Positions 44,234 to 53,408 of a stretch of DNA of 64,000 bases are shown here, piece by piece. The translations under genes and the position numbers were made by a program. The notes below the pieces were generated by a model. That model was not told the DNA's origin, did no database searches, and saw nothing but the letters and a program-made list of their open reading frames with translations. Position 1 is the first letter of the stretch. Each line of letters starts with the position of its first letter. This stretch comes from Lachnospiraceae bacterium NE2001. GTDB lineage: Bacteria; Bacillota; Clostridia; Lachnospirales; Lachnospiraceae. Where the stretch lies: positions 26,160 to 90,159 of the forward strand of contig FOEK01000016.1 in assembly GCA_900110635.1 (NCBI GenBank). Direction: 5' to 3'.

Positions 44234-46720
44234 ATGGGGACAGTAAGAATTGTAGCATTTGACGAATCGGGGAGTTTTGAATCACCTGACAGGAACACGA
44301 GACTAGTAGGAGGTATCGTGTTCCAGAAGAAAGGTGTTGCAGACTCAGATACATTTATCAATAATCTTAATCAGGAGATAGAAATATTCTTTAAAGATGT
44401 TATAGCAAAATATAACACTCTTCTTTCAGATAATGGTATCAAATATGTTCAGGGCAGAAATGATTATACTGTCTTTGTCAGCTACCCTGAAAGCCTTCAT
44501 ACAAAATGGAACGAGACATATTTCTATATGGACAGTTCCTTATCTTCTAAGGCGGTTGAAGATTCAACAGCTATCGTGGATGCTATCAATCTGTTAAATA
44601 AGTTTCAGCCATTTAATACATATATTAACTGTGAAACCCTCAAGTTTATTAAGTCTAAAAATATAGGTATGGATGCATACATTTATCCTTTCAGGGATAA
44701 TGAGAATATAGTCGAAGAGATAAGTTCCAATATTACATCATCAGAGGTGGGAGCCAACCTTTATGTCAGAATGGCATCTCTTATGCTGTCGAACTGTATC
44801 TTTTATCATTTTGATGATTCCCCGGAGGATTACTATCTTAAACTGGCCAGAAGATCACTCCCCAGAAATAATCATACAGCGGGAGAGCTAAGCAATCAGG
44901 CGGCTGCGGATGGACATTATTATCATATAACAGATCAGGGAATCTATAAGAATATTCTTTCGTCTGAAATATATGAGCAGGACCTGGATAGCTCCTATGC
45001 AAAGGCCAATTACCATTTTGGAGTTGAAAAGATAGATTATAAGCATGCAAGCGGGAAGATGCCTTTATATTATCTGGCAGACACTGTATGCAGTATTCTT
45101 CAATTCTATGTGAATAGTTCTGTAGCTGCAAATAAGAATATAGGAAAAAGAGAAGCAGTAGATATATATGAAGCTCTGAAAAAACAGATGGGTTCAAATA
45201 CCAATATTCAGATCAGATACTACGATAAGGCCGATCTTATGTTCAGGCGGATGTATAAGTATGCAGTCTCAGCGGATCTCGCCAGGATGTATGAACTCGA
45301 GTATCTGATGCATAAAAATGGCCTGAAGGGTGAGCTTCTCAGAACGACTCCTGATGAAACAGCCCAAAGACAGAGAAAAGATTTTGAACTGGCGGGATAT
45401 TACTATGATGTCCTGGTTCCACAGCTGGAGAACTATGTTGGTCAGTTAACTAAAAATGACAATTATAAGTCCAGGGTATTAGACAGATTTTCGGAGTACC
45501 TGGATTATACAGAAGGCTTCATGGGTAAGCGGGATGAGTTTGCTTATGATAAAGGTCTATATATAATAAATAAGCTTTATAATATCTCTCAGATGCTGGT
45601 TGATGAGAATAGAGTAAACCCAAGGACTGGTGAAACGCTGTTCCGCTTAAATAGTATCAGGCTCCGAGCATTAAATCATAAAGGAACTGTCAAGGGTCTG
45701 ATACCTGTGGTAGAAGAGTGTGAGAAGTATAGGAAATATGTCAATCCATTTGATTATATAGATTACAAGATCAGCTCTTCACAGCTATATTTCAACTCCT
45801 TTGAGTTTGATAAAGCGAAAGATATGTTTCTAAAGGATGTATACCCTAAGATGTTTGATAGCATATCTGATAAACAGTCTGATGAGAAGAGTGAAAATCT
45901 AAGATCGGCTGTGGAGCAGCTTGAGCAAGCTATTAGTAACCTGACAGGGGATGAGGGAAATCCTAGAATAACTGTCTCCGGAAAGATTTTCAGTTCTCTT
46001 GGTCAGGCATATGCATTCCTGGGTGAAAAGAAGATATCTGAAAACTGGTTTCTATCGTCACTTGAAAAGTGGGGCGATAATGCCGGTAACTATAATATTA
46101 CATTATCATATCTGCTTCATCTCTATATAGATAACAAAGACAGGGAGTCTTACGAACGATATGTAAAGCAGTATTATGGATATTTTGGTGATGATTTCAT
46201 TGACTTAGAGACCAGAGCAGGACAGCTAGAAGCATTAAGAAGAAGCTATGAACAGGGAGGCTTCATCAGATATGCATTCTTTGTTTATATAAAAGCGTTC
46301 TATACATTTTATCTTGATACAGATATGGATATTCTTGATGATATCATCAAGCTGGTTAACACACTTGAGAGAAAGATGGACATCAAGAATGATCCCTGGC
46401 AGACAATATACAAGTATTTATACTTCATTTATCGATATAAGAATAATAAGAAGAAAATGAAGAGATATGGTGAGAAGGTATTTGAGTTTGTCAGTGGTGA
46501 TGCCACTATCTCAATAATGCAGCTATATTTTGAGATTGTTATGTATCAGGATGTGGAAGAACCGATGGATATATCTATGAAGGATTTCGTAGATAAATCA
46601 AGGGTTGAAGGAATATCGGATTATATTGATGAATTTAAGTGCCTTGATGGAATAAAAGATATGAGCTTAATGGAAGCAAAAGAGTTACTTGAGAGCAAGC
46701 TTACATTTATGTACAGATAA
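44234..46720 (+). CDS. DUF3800-like putative nuclease with TPR-like C-terminal region
   Basis: 828 residues. The start VRIVAFDESGSF (D10, E11, S12) and a later LADTVCSIL (D283) are the two acidic landmarks of DUF3800, an RNase H-like fold suspected of nuclease activity. YVRMASLMLSN and HYYHITDQG lie between. From about 340 the protein is helical repeats like the kinase's tail (DPWQTIYKYLYFIYRYKNNKK near 715). Good start: GTGGGAAGGAGACGAT. It is 32 bases after the kinase and 29 before cas13a. The likely role is a second effector or RNA/DNA processor of the system; not proven. Confidence 0.65.
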   Translation: MGTVRIVAFDESGSFESPDRNTRLVGGIVFQKKGVADSDTFINNLNQEIEIFFKDVIAKYNTLLSDNGIKYVQGRNDYTVFVSYPESLHTKWNETYFYMDSSLSSKAVEDSTAIVDAINLLNKFQPFNTYINCETLKFIKSKNIGMDAYIYPFRDNENIVEEISSNITSSEVGANLYVRMASLMLSNCIFYHFDDSPEDYYLKLARRSLPRNNHTAGELSNQAAADGHYYHITDQGIYKNILSSEIYEQDLDSSYAKANYHFGVEKIDYKHASGKMPLYYLADTVCSILQFYVNSSVAANKNIGKREAVDIYEALKKQMGSNTNIQIRYYDKADLMFRRMYKYAVSADLARMYELEYLMHKNGLKGELLRTTPDETAQRQRKDFELAGYYYDVLVPQLENYVGQLTKNDNYKSRVLDRFSEYLDYTEGFMGKRDEFAYDKGLYIINKLYNISQMLVDENRVNPRTGETLFRLNSIRLRALNHKGTVKGLIPVVEECEKYRKYVNPFDYIDYKISSSQLYFNSFEFDKAKDMFLKDVYPKMFDSISDKQSDEKSENLRSAVEQLEQAISNLTGDEGNPRITVSGKIFSSLGQAYAFLGEKKISENWFLSSLEKWGDNAGNYNITLSYLLHLYIDNKDRESYERYVKQYYGYFGDDFIDLETRAGQLEALRRSYEQGGFIRYAFFVYIKAFYTFYLDTDMDILDDIIKLVNTLERKMDIKNDPWQTIYKYLYFIYRYKNNKKKMKRYGEKVFEFVSGDATISIMQLYFEIVMYQDVEEPMDISMKDFVDKSRVEGISDYIDEFKCLDGIKDMSLMEAKELLESKLTFMYR

Positions 46721-46749
46721 TGAGTAGACTTTGAAAGGGGTATAGCAAT

Positions 46750-49700
46750 ATGAAGATTTCTAAGGTAGGTCATACAAGAACAGCAGTTGGGGTTACAGAG
46801 AATAAAGGTCCAGAGGGATTATTATACATAGATCCTTCTAAAAAGGCAGTAATTGACCCAATAGAAAGAGTTAAGGATAGAATAAGAAAGGCTAACAATC
46901 TATATTCTGTGTTTGGCCCGGTAAATGATGAAAATGATAAGAACCGTAAGAATGAAGTTGCAGACACTTTTAATGGAATAATTAAAAAATATACTAGTCG
47001 AAATCGTGACAAGGGAATCAATAGCGAAAGGGATAAGACTATATATAAGCTGGATGCTGATCGATTGATTGATGATGTCACATATGGGTTTAAGGGTTTT
47101 GTTTATGATGATGAAACTAAAAAATCAATAGATGAAGCACTTAATGTGCTTTTAAAAGGAACCCTTCGAAGAGAGGACACCAAGAAGGCGTTTGAGAATC
47201 TATTTGAAGCTTGTATACCATCATCAGAAGGTTCTCACAAAGAAAAGGTAGAAGCTGATAAGGATAGTATTAAGAGCTATATCGTGGAACCGATAGTTAA
47301 AGATTATAGTAAGAGCAAGATGCAGAAGAATACTATCGAATCCCTGAAAAAACAGAATCTGGTTGTTCAGCCTGTTAGTCGTGGCGGTAATACAACTATT
47401 CTTGCGCCTGCATCCAGTAATAATCGCAGGTCTTCAAAGAACAGTGTCAGACTTACAAAAGCAGAAGAGAAAGAAGCACTGACTTCTTTTCTTGAGATGT
47501 TTGCTACGTTAAGCGAGGAAGACCGTAAAGACTCCTTAATGAGACTCAGAAGACTTGCAGACTTATACTTCTATGGAAAAGATGGCGTGATCGCTGATAC
47601 TTTTGATGTTTGGGTACGACATAATGAAGCAAAACAGAATACTGCTAAGATAGTAGATTATACTAGACCAGATTATTCCGTATATAAAATTCAAGATGAT
47701 GACCCGGAAGATGAAGTAAAAAGAAAAAAGAAAGAGAAGAAGATAGTACAAAAGGCAGAAAGCGGAAAACTTAGAGATATGTTGAGAACCAGGAATATGG
47801 AACTGTTCCGCACTTCCTTTAAGGCTATTGATGAAGATTCAAATAATCTCTTTTTCGAAGATAAGAATGTATCCAAGTTCTTTATTCATCATATCGAGGG
47901 TGAGTTTGAGAGAATCTTCTCAAATGGACGAAGTGATGATTTCCGTCTGGAAACAGGCTATATCAGTGAGAAGGTCTGGAAGGGACTTATTAATTATCTC
48001 AGTATAAAGTATATCGCGATAGGTAAGAGTGTCTATAACTTTGCTATGGATGAATTAACTAAACCTGATGGTGATATGAGCTTTGGCAGGATAAATGATG
48101 CATATATAAAAGGTATTACTTCTTTCGAATATGAAAAAATCAGTGCAGAGGAGACTCTTCAGAGAGAGACCGCTGTTTATGTATCATTTGCTAGCAATCA
48201 CTTGTCAAGAGCAGTTGTAAAAGCTGACAGTGATATAGATCTGATGGACTTAAAGATAAGCGAGAATCAGGATAAACTCGTTGATAAAAACCTTATAACA
48301 AAGAGTATTCTCCAGTTCTTTGGTGGAAAGAGTTCCTGGGAAAAGTTTTCTACCGACCTTTCAGCTGAAGGGTTTGATTCATATGCCTTTTTAAATGACA
48401 TCAAGACACTTATTTACCAGCTTCGTAATGAAAGCTTTCATTTTAAAACTGAAAAGAAGAACACAGATATCAGTAACCCTGATCTGATATCTGATATGTT
48501 TGAGTATGAGTGTAGGAAAGCGTGTGTTCTTGAAAAACAGAAGTTCTATTCCAATAATCTGCCACTTTATTATAAAGATGCAGATCTAAACAGAGTGCTT
48601 GAAAAGCTTTATTCCACATATACAGATAGAAAATCTCAGGTACCTTCATTTGAGAGGGTTATGAAGAGGGGAGATTTCAGCGAATATCTAAGACAGCAAG
48701 GTATTAAACCTGCGCTTGATGATAAGAATCTGAAAAAGTTTGAATCTGCAGTGTATTATCTGTATAAGCAGGTATATTATAACGATTTTCTAGCACATGA
48801 AAAAGATGCGAAGAATGTCTTTATTAAGAACATACGTGATATGAAGATCCACACTGAAATAGGTAGAAATGGAAAATCTAGGACAGTAGTCGAGGATAAA
48901 CCTATTGAGGATTTCAGAAATCGTGTTCTTGAACTGGAGCATTATTCGTTATCAGAAATCTGTCAGATGATAATGACTGAGTACAATCAGCAGAATAATC
49001 AGAACATCAAGAAGTCTCAGAGGAATGTTGAGATATTCAAACATTATCAACTGGGACTGTACAAGGCACTTAATGAAGCTCTTACAATCTATGTTAAGAA
49101 TAATAACGCCTTATATGGGTTTATCAAGGAACCTCATATTGACCCGGATGCTGAGCTTGAGTCAGTTGAACAGTTCTTACCTGACTATACTTCTGCACAG
49201 TATGAAGAGCTGATAAAGAAGGTTTCTGCATCGCACGAGCTTAAGAAGTGGTATATCATGACAAGATTTCTTAATCCGAAACAGACTAATCAGTTAGTGG
49301 GAGCATTAAGAAGTTATGTACAGTACGTTGACAGTATAAAGCGTAGAGCTTCTGAAACTGGAAATGCTTTGCCAAAGTTCGAGGAAGCCAAGCCTATTAA
49401 TGATATCATTCAGGTAATAGATATGTGTACCAGAATCTGTGGTAATACCTCAAATAATCTGGAAGATTATTTTGAAGATAATGAAGACTATGCTGATTAT
49501 CTGGAACAGTTCCTCGATTTTGAAATGGATGAATCGAGGTCTGATAATAAAGCAGCTATGCTGGGAGCATTCTGTGAGGACAAGATAGAGGGGCAGAGGA
49601 TAGAAATATATCATGATGGAACCAACCCTATCCTTAATAGAAACATAGTTCTTGCCAAACTGTATGGTGCAACGGGAGTTGTTTCAAGGGCAATACCGAG

Positions 49701-50913
49701 AGTTGATAGTAATATCATTAAAGAGTATTACAGTGCTGATAAAGATATAGAGAGTTATCGAAAAGATGGTGGCTGTAAAACTGCTGATCAGCAGAAACGA
49801 CTGAAGGAATATCAGGAACTGAAGAACAGAGTTGAGTTCAGGGATGTGGTTGATTATTCAGAAATAATCAACGAGCTTTATGGACAGCTTATTAACTGGA
49901 CATATCTACGAGAGCGAGACCTTATGTATTTCCAGTTAGGCTTCCATTATATGTGTCTGAATAATAACAGTGAGAAGCCTGACGCCTATAAGAAAATAGA
50001 ACTTGTTGATAAAACGGATAATTCTAGATGTATAAATGGCGCAATCCTTTATCAGATTGTGGCTATGTATACTTATGGTGTTGACCTGTATTACAGGGGA
50101 CATAAGGCTTATCCTGATGATAAAAAATCCAGGGATTATACTGATAAAAAGAATAAGTGGGAAGCTTTTACTGGACAGATCGGTCAGAGAGTTCCGATGT
50201 TTGCTCTGTATTCTGGCTATATGAATAAGGGTAATTCAGATGTTTACAGGCCTACTTATGATCTATACACTTCAGGTCTTGAGCTTTTTGAAGTGATTGA
50301 TGAACACGATGATATAATAAAGTTGAGAAACTATATTGATCATTTTAATTACTATGCAAAGAGGGATAGAAGTCTGCTTGGTATTTATAGCGAGATTTTT
50401 GACAGATTCTTCACCTATGATATGAAGTATCAGAAGAATGTTCCTAACATTTTATCCAATATACTTGCAGGACATCTACTTGTTCCGTCGTTCGTATTTG
50501 AGACTGGCAGTAAGATGGTTGGAAAAACAACAAAAGCCTGCGCCAAGATTGATCTTAAGAATAAGAATGGTCTTAAGCCGGATAGCTTTACTTATAAGCT
50601 TGATGATGACGATCGTAAGAAAGTTAAGGGACCTTCGAAACTTATGGGCTATGTTGAAAATGTCATCAGGATTCTGTATTACTCTGAAGGTGGTGAAACT
50701 CCCGAAATTGAGCTTTCAGAAGGGTATTATAAGTTCTCTGGTGAAAGTAGCGTAGCTAAAGATAAAACGAGCTCCAAGAACAATAATGGTAGAAAAATGT
50801 CTAGTGGTAACGGCAGAAAACCATCAAATAACAAAGGTGGAAATTCATCATCTTATAGGAATAATAACAGTAGTGGTGGACTAACCTCAACTCCATTTGA
50901 TGCCTTTTTTTAA
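46750..50913 (+). CDS. cas13a: CRISPR-associated RNA-guided RNase Cas13a (C2c2), type VI-A
   Basis: 1387 residues, in the size range of lachnospiral Cas13a. Two HEPN RxxxxH sites are intact: R559-N-E-S-F-H564 and R1193-N-Y-I-D-H1198. The latter is followed by FNYY and RSLLGIYSEIFDRFFTYDMKY, a conserved Cas13a stretch. The N-terminus MKISKV and internal FLEMFATLSEEDRKDSLMRLRRL, ISIKYIAIGKSVYNFAMDEL and ICQMIMTEYNQQNN also match Cas13a. The last 50 residues are a Ser/Asn/Gly/Lys-rich, presumably disordered tail. It processes its own crRNAs and cuts RNA, with collateral cleavage, in known members. The start follows GAAAGGGGTATAGCAAT. Confidence 0.95.
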   Translation: MKISKVGHTRTAVGVTENKGPEGLLYIDPSKKAVIDPIERVKDRIRKANNLYSVFGPVNDENDKNRKNEVADTFNGIIKKYTSRNRDKGINSERDKTIYKLDADRLIDDVTYGFKGFVYDDETKKSIDEALNVLLKGTLRREDTKKAFENLFEACIPSSEGSHKEKVEADKDSIKSYIVEPIVKDYSKSKMQKNTIESLKKQNLVVQPVSRGGNTTILAPASSNNRRSSKNSVRLTKAEEKEALTSFLEMFATLSEEDRKDSLMRLRRLADLYFYGKDGVIADTFDVWVRHNEAKQNTAKIVDYTRPDYSVYKIQDDDPEDEVKRKKKEKKIVQKAESGKLRDMLRTRNMELFRTSFKAIDEDSNNLFFEDKNVSKFFIHHIEGEFERIFSNGRSDDFRLETGYISEKVWKGLINYLSIKYIAIGKSVYNFAMDELTKPDGDMSFGRINDAYIKGITSFEYEKISAEETLQRETAVYVSFASNHLSRAVVKADSDIDLMDLKISENQDKLVDKNLITKSILQFFGGKSSWEKFSTDLSAEGFDSYAFLNDIKTLIYQLRNESFHFKTEKKNTDISNPDLISDMFEYECRKACVLEKQKFYSNNLPLYYKDADLNRVLEKLYSTYTDRKSQVPSFERVMKRGDFSEYLRQQGIKPALDDKNLKKFESAVYYLYKQVYYNDFLAHEKDAKNVFIKNIRDMKIHTEIGRNGKSRTVVEDKPIEDFRNRVLELEHYSLSEICQMIMTEYNQQNNQNIKKSQRNVEIFKHYQLGLYKALNEALTIYVKNNNALYGFIKEPHIDPDAELESVEQFLPDYTSAQYEELIKKVSASHELKKWYIMTRFLNPKQTNQLVGALRSYVQYVDSIKRRASETGNALPKFEEAKPINDIIQVIDMCTRICGNTSNNLEDYFEDNEDYADYLEQFLDFEMDESRSDNKAAMLGAFCEDKIEGQRIEIYHDGTNPILNRNIVLAKLYGATGVVSRAIPRVDSNIIKEYYSADKDIESYRKDGGCKTADQQKRLKEYQELKNRVEFRDVVDYSEIINELYGQLINWTYLRERDLMYFQLGFHYMCLNNNSEKPDAYKKIELVDKTDNSRCINGAILYQIVAMYTYGVDLYYRGHKAYPDDKKSRDYTDKKNKWEAFTGQIGQRVPMFALYSGYMNKGNSDVYRPTYDLYTSGLELFEVIDEHDDIIKLRNYIDHFNYYAKRDRSLLGIYSEIFDRFFTYDMKYQKNVPNILSNILAGHLLVPSFVFETGSKMVGKTTKACAKIDLKNKNGLKPDSFTYKLDDDDRKKVKGPSKLMGYVENVIRILYYSEGGETPEIELSEGYYKFSGESSVAKDKTSSKNNNGRKMSSGNGRKPSNNKGGNSSSYRNNNSSGGLTSTPFDAFF

Positions 50914-51002
50914 GACTTATAGGTAGATTAGTATTTTTGTGCAAAGAAGCTCTTTATCCATATCATTATAATTAAGATATCTTATATGTCGGAGGTAGTG
51001 AT

Positions 51003-52040
51003 ATGTGTGTGTTACATCTTATTGATAATGGGGTTACTGTAGGAAATGAAGCTGGAAAGATATATATTAAGTATCAGTCCGAGACAAAGGATGTTCCGAT
51101 AGAAACTATTGATGGAATAAATGTATATGGTAAACCGCAGCTCACAACTCAGTGTGTTGAGGAGTGTATGAGAAGAGGGATTCCTATTTCCTTCTTCTCA
51201 TCGACAGGCGGTTATATCGGTGGGTTTTCGGGAACAAACTATGTCAATGTGAAGAGACAGCGGATACAGGCAACATTTAATCTAAGTGATACATCTTTTG
51301 AACTCGCTAAGAAGATAATTGGAGCTAAAATAAGTAATCAGATTTCAATTCTGCGTCGATTTAATCGAAATTATACAAGTTCAGAAGTTATCTTAGCTGA
51401 AGAAGAGACAGATAAATGTGGGATTCAATCAAATATCAATAATATGCTACGTTATAAGAAACACATAGATTCTTGCGAGACTATTCCACAGCTGATGGGA
51501 TATGAGGGAATATCTGCCAGGGAATATTTTGATGGGTTAGGAATGCTTGTCAACTTTGAATATTCATTTGACCATAGGAGCAAGTGCCCTGCTAAAGATC
51601 CATTTAATTCTATGCTCAGTTTTGGTTATTCGCTTCTGTATAAGGAATTATATGGGATTATAGTCAGTAAAGGTTTAAGTCCATATCTTGGTTTCATACA
51701 CGAGGATCACGAAGGGCATCCGGCTCTTGTGAGTGATATGATTGAAGAATGGCGTGCTGTTATTATTGATTCGATGGTTATGAGCCTGGTTAATGGAAAG
51801 GAAATGTCACTTGTTGATGATTTCGAGGGCATACAGTCTGAATATCCATATTATCTGACAAATACGGGTCGGAAAAAAGTGCTCGACAAATATAACAAGA
51901 AAATGGATACTACTACATCGTATATCGCAGGAGCATCGAAAATGTCCTATCGGAGAGCTTTGGAGTATCAGGTCAGTTCTATGATACACGCAATAGAAGA
52001 GAATGATGCCAGCAGATATAATCCTATTGTAATAAGGTGA
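51003..52040 (+). CDS. cas1: CRISPR-associated integrase Cas1
   Basis: 345 residues. Metal-dependent spacer-integration nuclease. E168 (GYEGISAREYF), H233 (GFIHEDHEGHP) and D245/E248 (VSDMIEEWRA) are the catalytic set. The N-terminal beta domain reads YGKPQLTTQCVEECMRRGIPISFFS. It starts after GTCGGAGGTAGTGAT, 89 bases from cas13a. It overlaps cas2 by four bases. Its presence makes this a full, adaptation-competent type VI-A locus. Confidence 0.95.
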   Translation: MCVLHLIDNGVTVGNEAGKIYIKYQSETKDVPIETIDGINVYGKPQLTTQCVEECMRRGIPISFFSSTGGYIGGFSGTNYVNVKRQRIQATFNLSDTSFELAKKIIGAKISNQISILRRFNRNYTSSEVILAEEETDKCGIQSNINNMLRYKKHIDSCETIPQLMGYEGISAREYFDGLGMLVNFEYSFDHRSKCPAKDPFNSMLSFGYSLLYKELYGIIVSKGLSPYLGFIHEDHEGHPALVSDMIEEWRAVIIDSMVMSLVNGKEMSLVDDFEGIQSEYPYYLTNTGRKKVLDKYNKKMDTTTSYIAGASKMSYRRALEYQVSSMIHAIEENDASRYNPIVIR

Positions 52041-52336
52041 ATATTGATATGAAGGAAAAAGTGAGAGTTCTTGTTATATATGATGTGTCATATGACAAGC
52101 GTAGGCGAACCTATATGAAGCTATTGAATAGTTTTGGATATAGAGTGCAAGAGTCTGCATATGAAGCACATTTATCGTATTCAAAATATGATAGGTTAAA
52201 GAAGTGTCTTAAGAAACTGGAAAATGATAAGGATACAGTAATCATTTATAAGTTAAATAGTCTATGTGAGATTATCAGTTATGGGGATACATCATATAGA
52301 GAGCGGATGATTTATGACGAAAATGTGTTTGTTTAA
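52037..52336 (+). CDS. cas2: CRISPR-associated protein Cas2
   Basis: 99 residues. RVLVIYDVSYDKRRRTYMKLL is the Cas2 ferredoxin-like start with its conserved Asp, and YRVQESAYEAHLS follows. It partners Cas1 in adaptation. The ATGA overlap with cas1 indicates coupling; an ATG at 52049 is also possible. The array begins 129 bases after the stop. Confidence 0.93.
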   Translation: MNIDMKEKVRVLVIYDVSYDKRRRTYMKLLNSFGYRVQESAYEAHLSYSKYDRLKKCLKKLENDKDTVIIYKLNSLCEIISYGDTSYRERMIYDENVFV

Positions 52337-52465
52337 GCCGATACGCTAAAATAGAGGGTTTACATGGCATTTTAGTCTCAAAAGTGGCATATTTGATTAA
52401 TAAAAGAATTTTTAGCCGCAGATTCAATCGTAAGACGGCAAAAACTCTACCTTGAGAGAGGTAGG
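52337..52465 (+). promoter_or_regulatory. CRISPR leader of array 1
   Basis: 129 AT-rich bases. CTAAAAT and ATTTTAG form an inverted repeat around 52348-52375. The last 55 bases hold a GCCG/CGGC pair (AGCCGCAGATTC...GACGGC) and, abutting the first repeat, CTACCT-TGAGAG-AGGTAG. Both hairpins are conserved in the leader of array 2. The array promoter is expected here, but no consensus -35/-10 pair is convincing. Confidence 0.7.
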
Positions 52466-53129
52466 GTTAAAAGAAAACAGCCCGACATAGCGGGCAATAA
52501 CATATCTGATAATCTCTTCAAATTGCTCATCACTGTTAAAAGAAAACAGCCCGACATAGCGGGCAATAACCCTTCTGAAACAGGACTATTAGCGATTAAC
52601 TCGAGGGTTAAAAGAAAACAGCCCGACATAGCGGGCAATAACAACAAAACATGGTTGTCTCGTTTGTCTTTAGCAAGTTAAAAGAAAACAGCCCGACATA
52701 GCGGGCAATAACTAAAGCTCATCTTTTTGTAAAACCTATTTGTTAAGTTAAAAGAAAACAGCCCGACATAGCGGGCAATAACTCAGTTTTTCATCTGAGA
52801 GAGACTGTGCGAAAACGTTAAAAGAAAACAGCCCGACATAGCGGGCAATAACTCTCGATTCCTCCGATCTCGAAGGTCTCATTTGTTAAAAGAAAACAGC
52901 CCGACATAGCGGGCAATAACCTTCAGGAATCCTTTTCCCGTTGATGGTTAAAGAGTTAAAAGAAAACAGCCCGACATAGCGGGCAATAACTAAAAATGTC
53001 TGTTTCATCTGCTCAAACATCTCTGTTAAAAGAAAACAGCTCGGCATAGTGGGCAATAACCTCGATTAATTCAACATTAACAAATAGTCCTTGGTTAAAA
53101 GAAAGCAGTCTGACATAACGGGCAGAAAC
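52466..53129 (+). CRISPR. Type VI-A CRISPR array 1: 10 repeats, 9 spacers
   Basis: 36-base repeats start at 52466, 52535, 52607, 52677, 52747, 52817, 52885, 52955, 53025 and 53094. Spacers are 32-36 bases. Each repeat starts GTTAAAAGAAAACA, has stem GCCCG, loop ACATAG, stem CGGGC, and ends AATAAC, the Cas13a handle layout with the spacer 3' of the hairpin. Repeats 1-8 are identical; 9 and 10 are degenerate, marking the old, leader-distal end. A partial ATAAAAGAAAATAA follows at 53133. Spacer targets could not be searched. Confidence 0.97.
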
Positions 53130-53249
53130 ATCGATAAAAGAAAATAATAATGTAATCTGATACCAGTGAATATGTATTTATATAGGCAAATAAGAGTATA
53201 AAGAATCAAAACAGGAGACTATATTTCTAGGATGAAAGTTTATATGCCA

Positions 53250-53283
53250 GAACGGTTCTCAATTATGAGGACCGTTCTTTTTT
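53250..53283 (+). terminator. Terminator after array 1, made from a dispersed repeat
   Basis: GAACGGTTCTCA (53250-53261) pairs with TGAGGACCGTTC (53266-53277), one G-U pair, followed by six T. The stem is an inverted pair of the GGGACGGTTCTC family and should end the pre-crRNA. Confidence 0.8.
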
Positions 53284-53408
53284 GCGTTTATTGAAAGCAA
53301 AATGTTTTAATAGTTATTTTTTGCCTCTAAAATCATTAATAGAGAATCAGTTTACCCCAAGCCCCGTCTATGACTGATTCCTGACACTAGGTAAAGGAGG
53401 AGAAAGAA

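Noticed and set aside
44234..46720. Retron, toxin-antitoxin or abortive-infection gene independent of CRISPR
   Set aside because: Not excluded, but the tight same-strand spacing with cas13a makes an independent system less likely. No reverse transcriptase or antitoxin-sized gene is present.
46750..50913. Cas13b, Cas13d or a type III effector
   Set aside because: The size, HEPN spacing, conserved Cas13a stretches and the repeat hairpin at the 5' side of the spacer all fit Cas13a. There is no Cas10, Csm/Cmr or Csx27/28.
52337..52465. tracrRNA or anti-repeat in the leader
   Set aside because: No stretch complementary to the repeat was found, and Cas13a does not need one; the hairpins are unrelated to the repeat sequence.
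52447..52647. Minus-strand open frame repeating LLPAMSGCFLLT
   Set aside because: It is only the translation of the CRISPR repeats; the same applies to frames at 57288-57680 (minus) and 57466-57663 (plus) over array 2.
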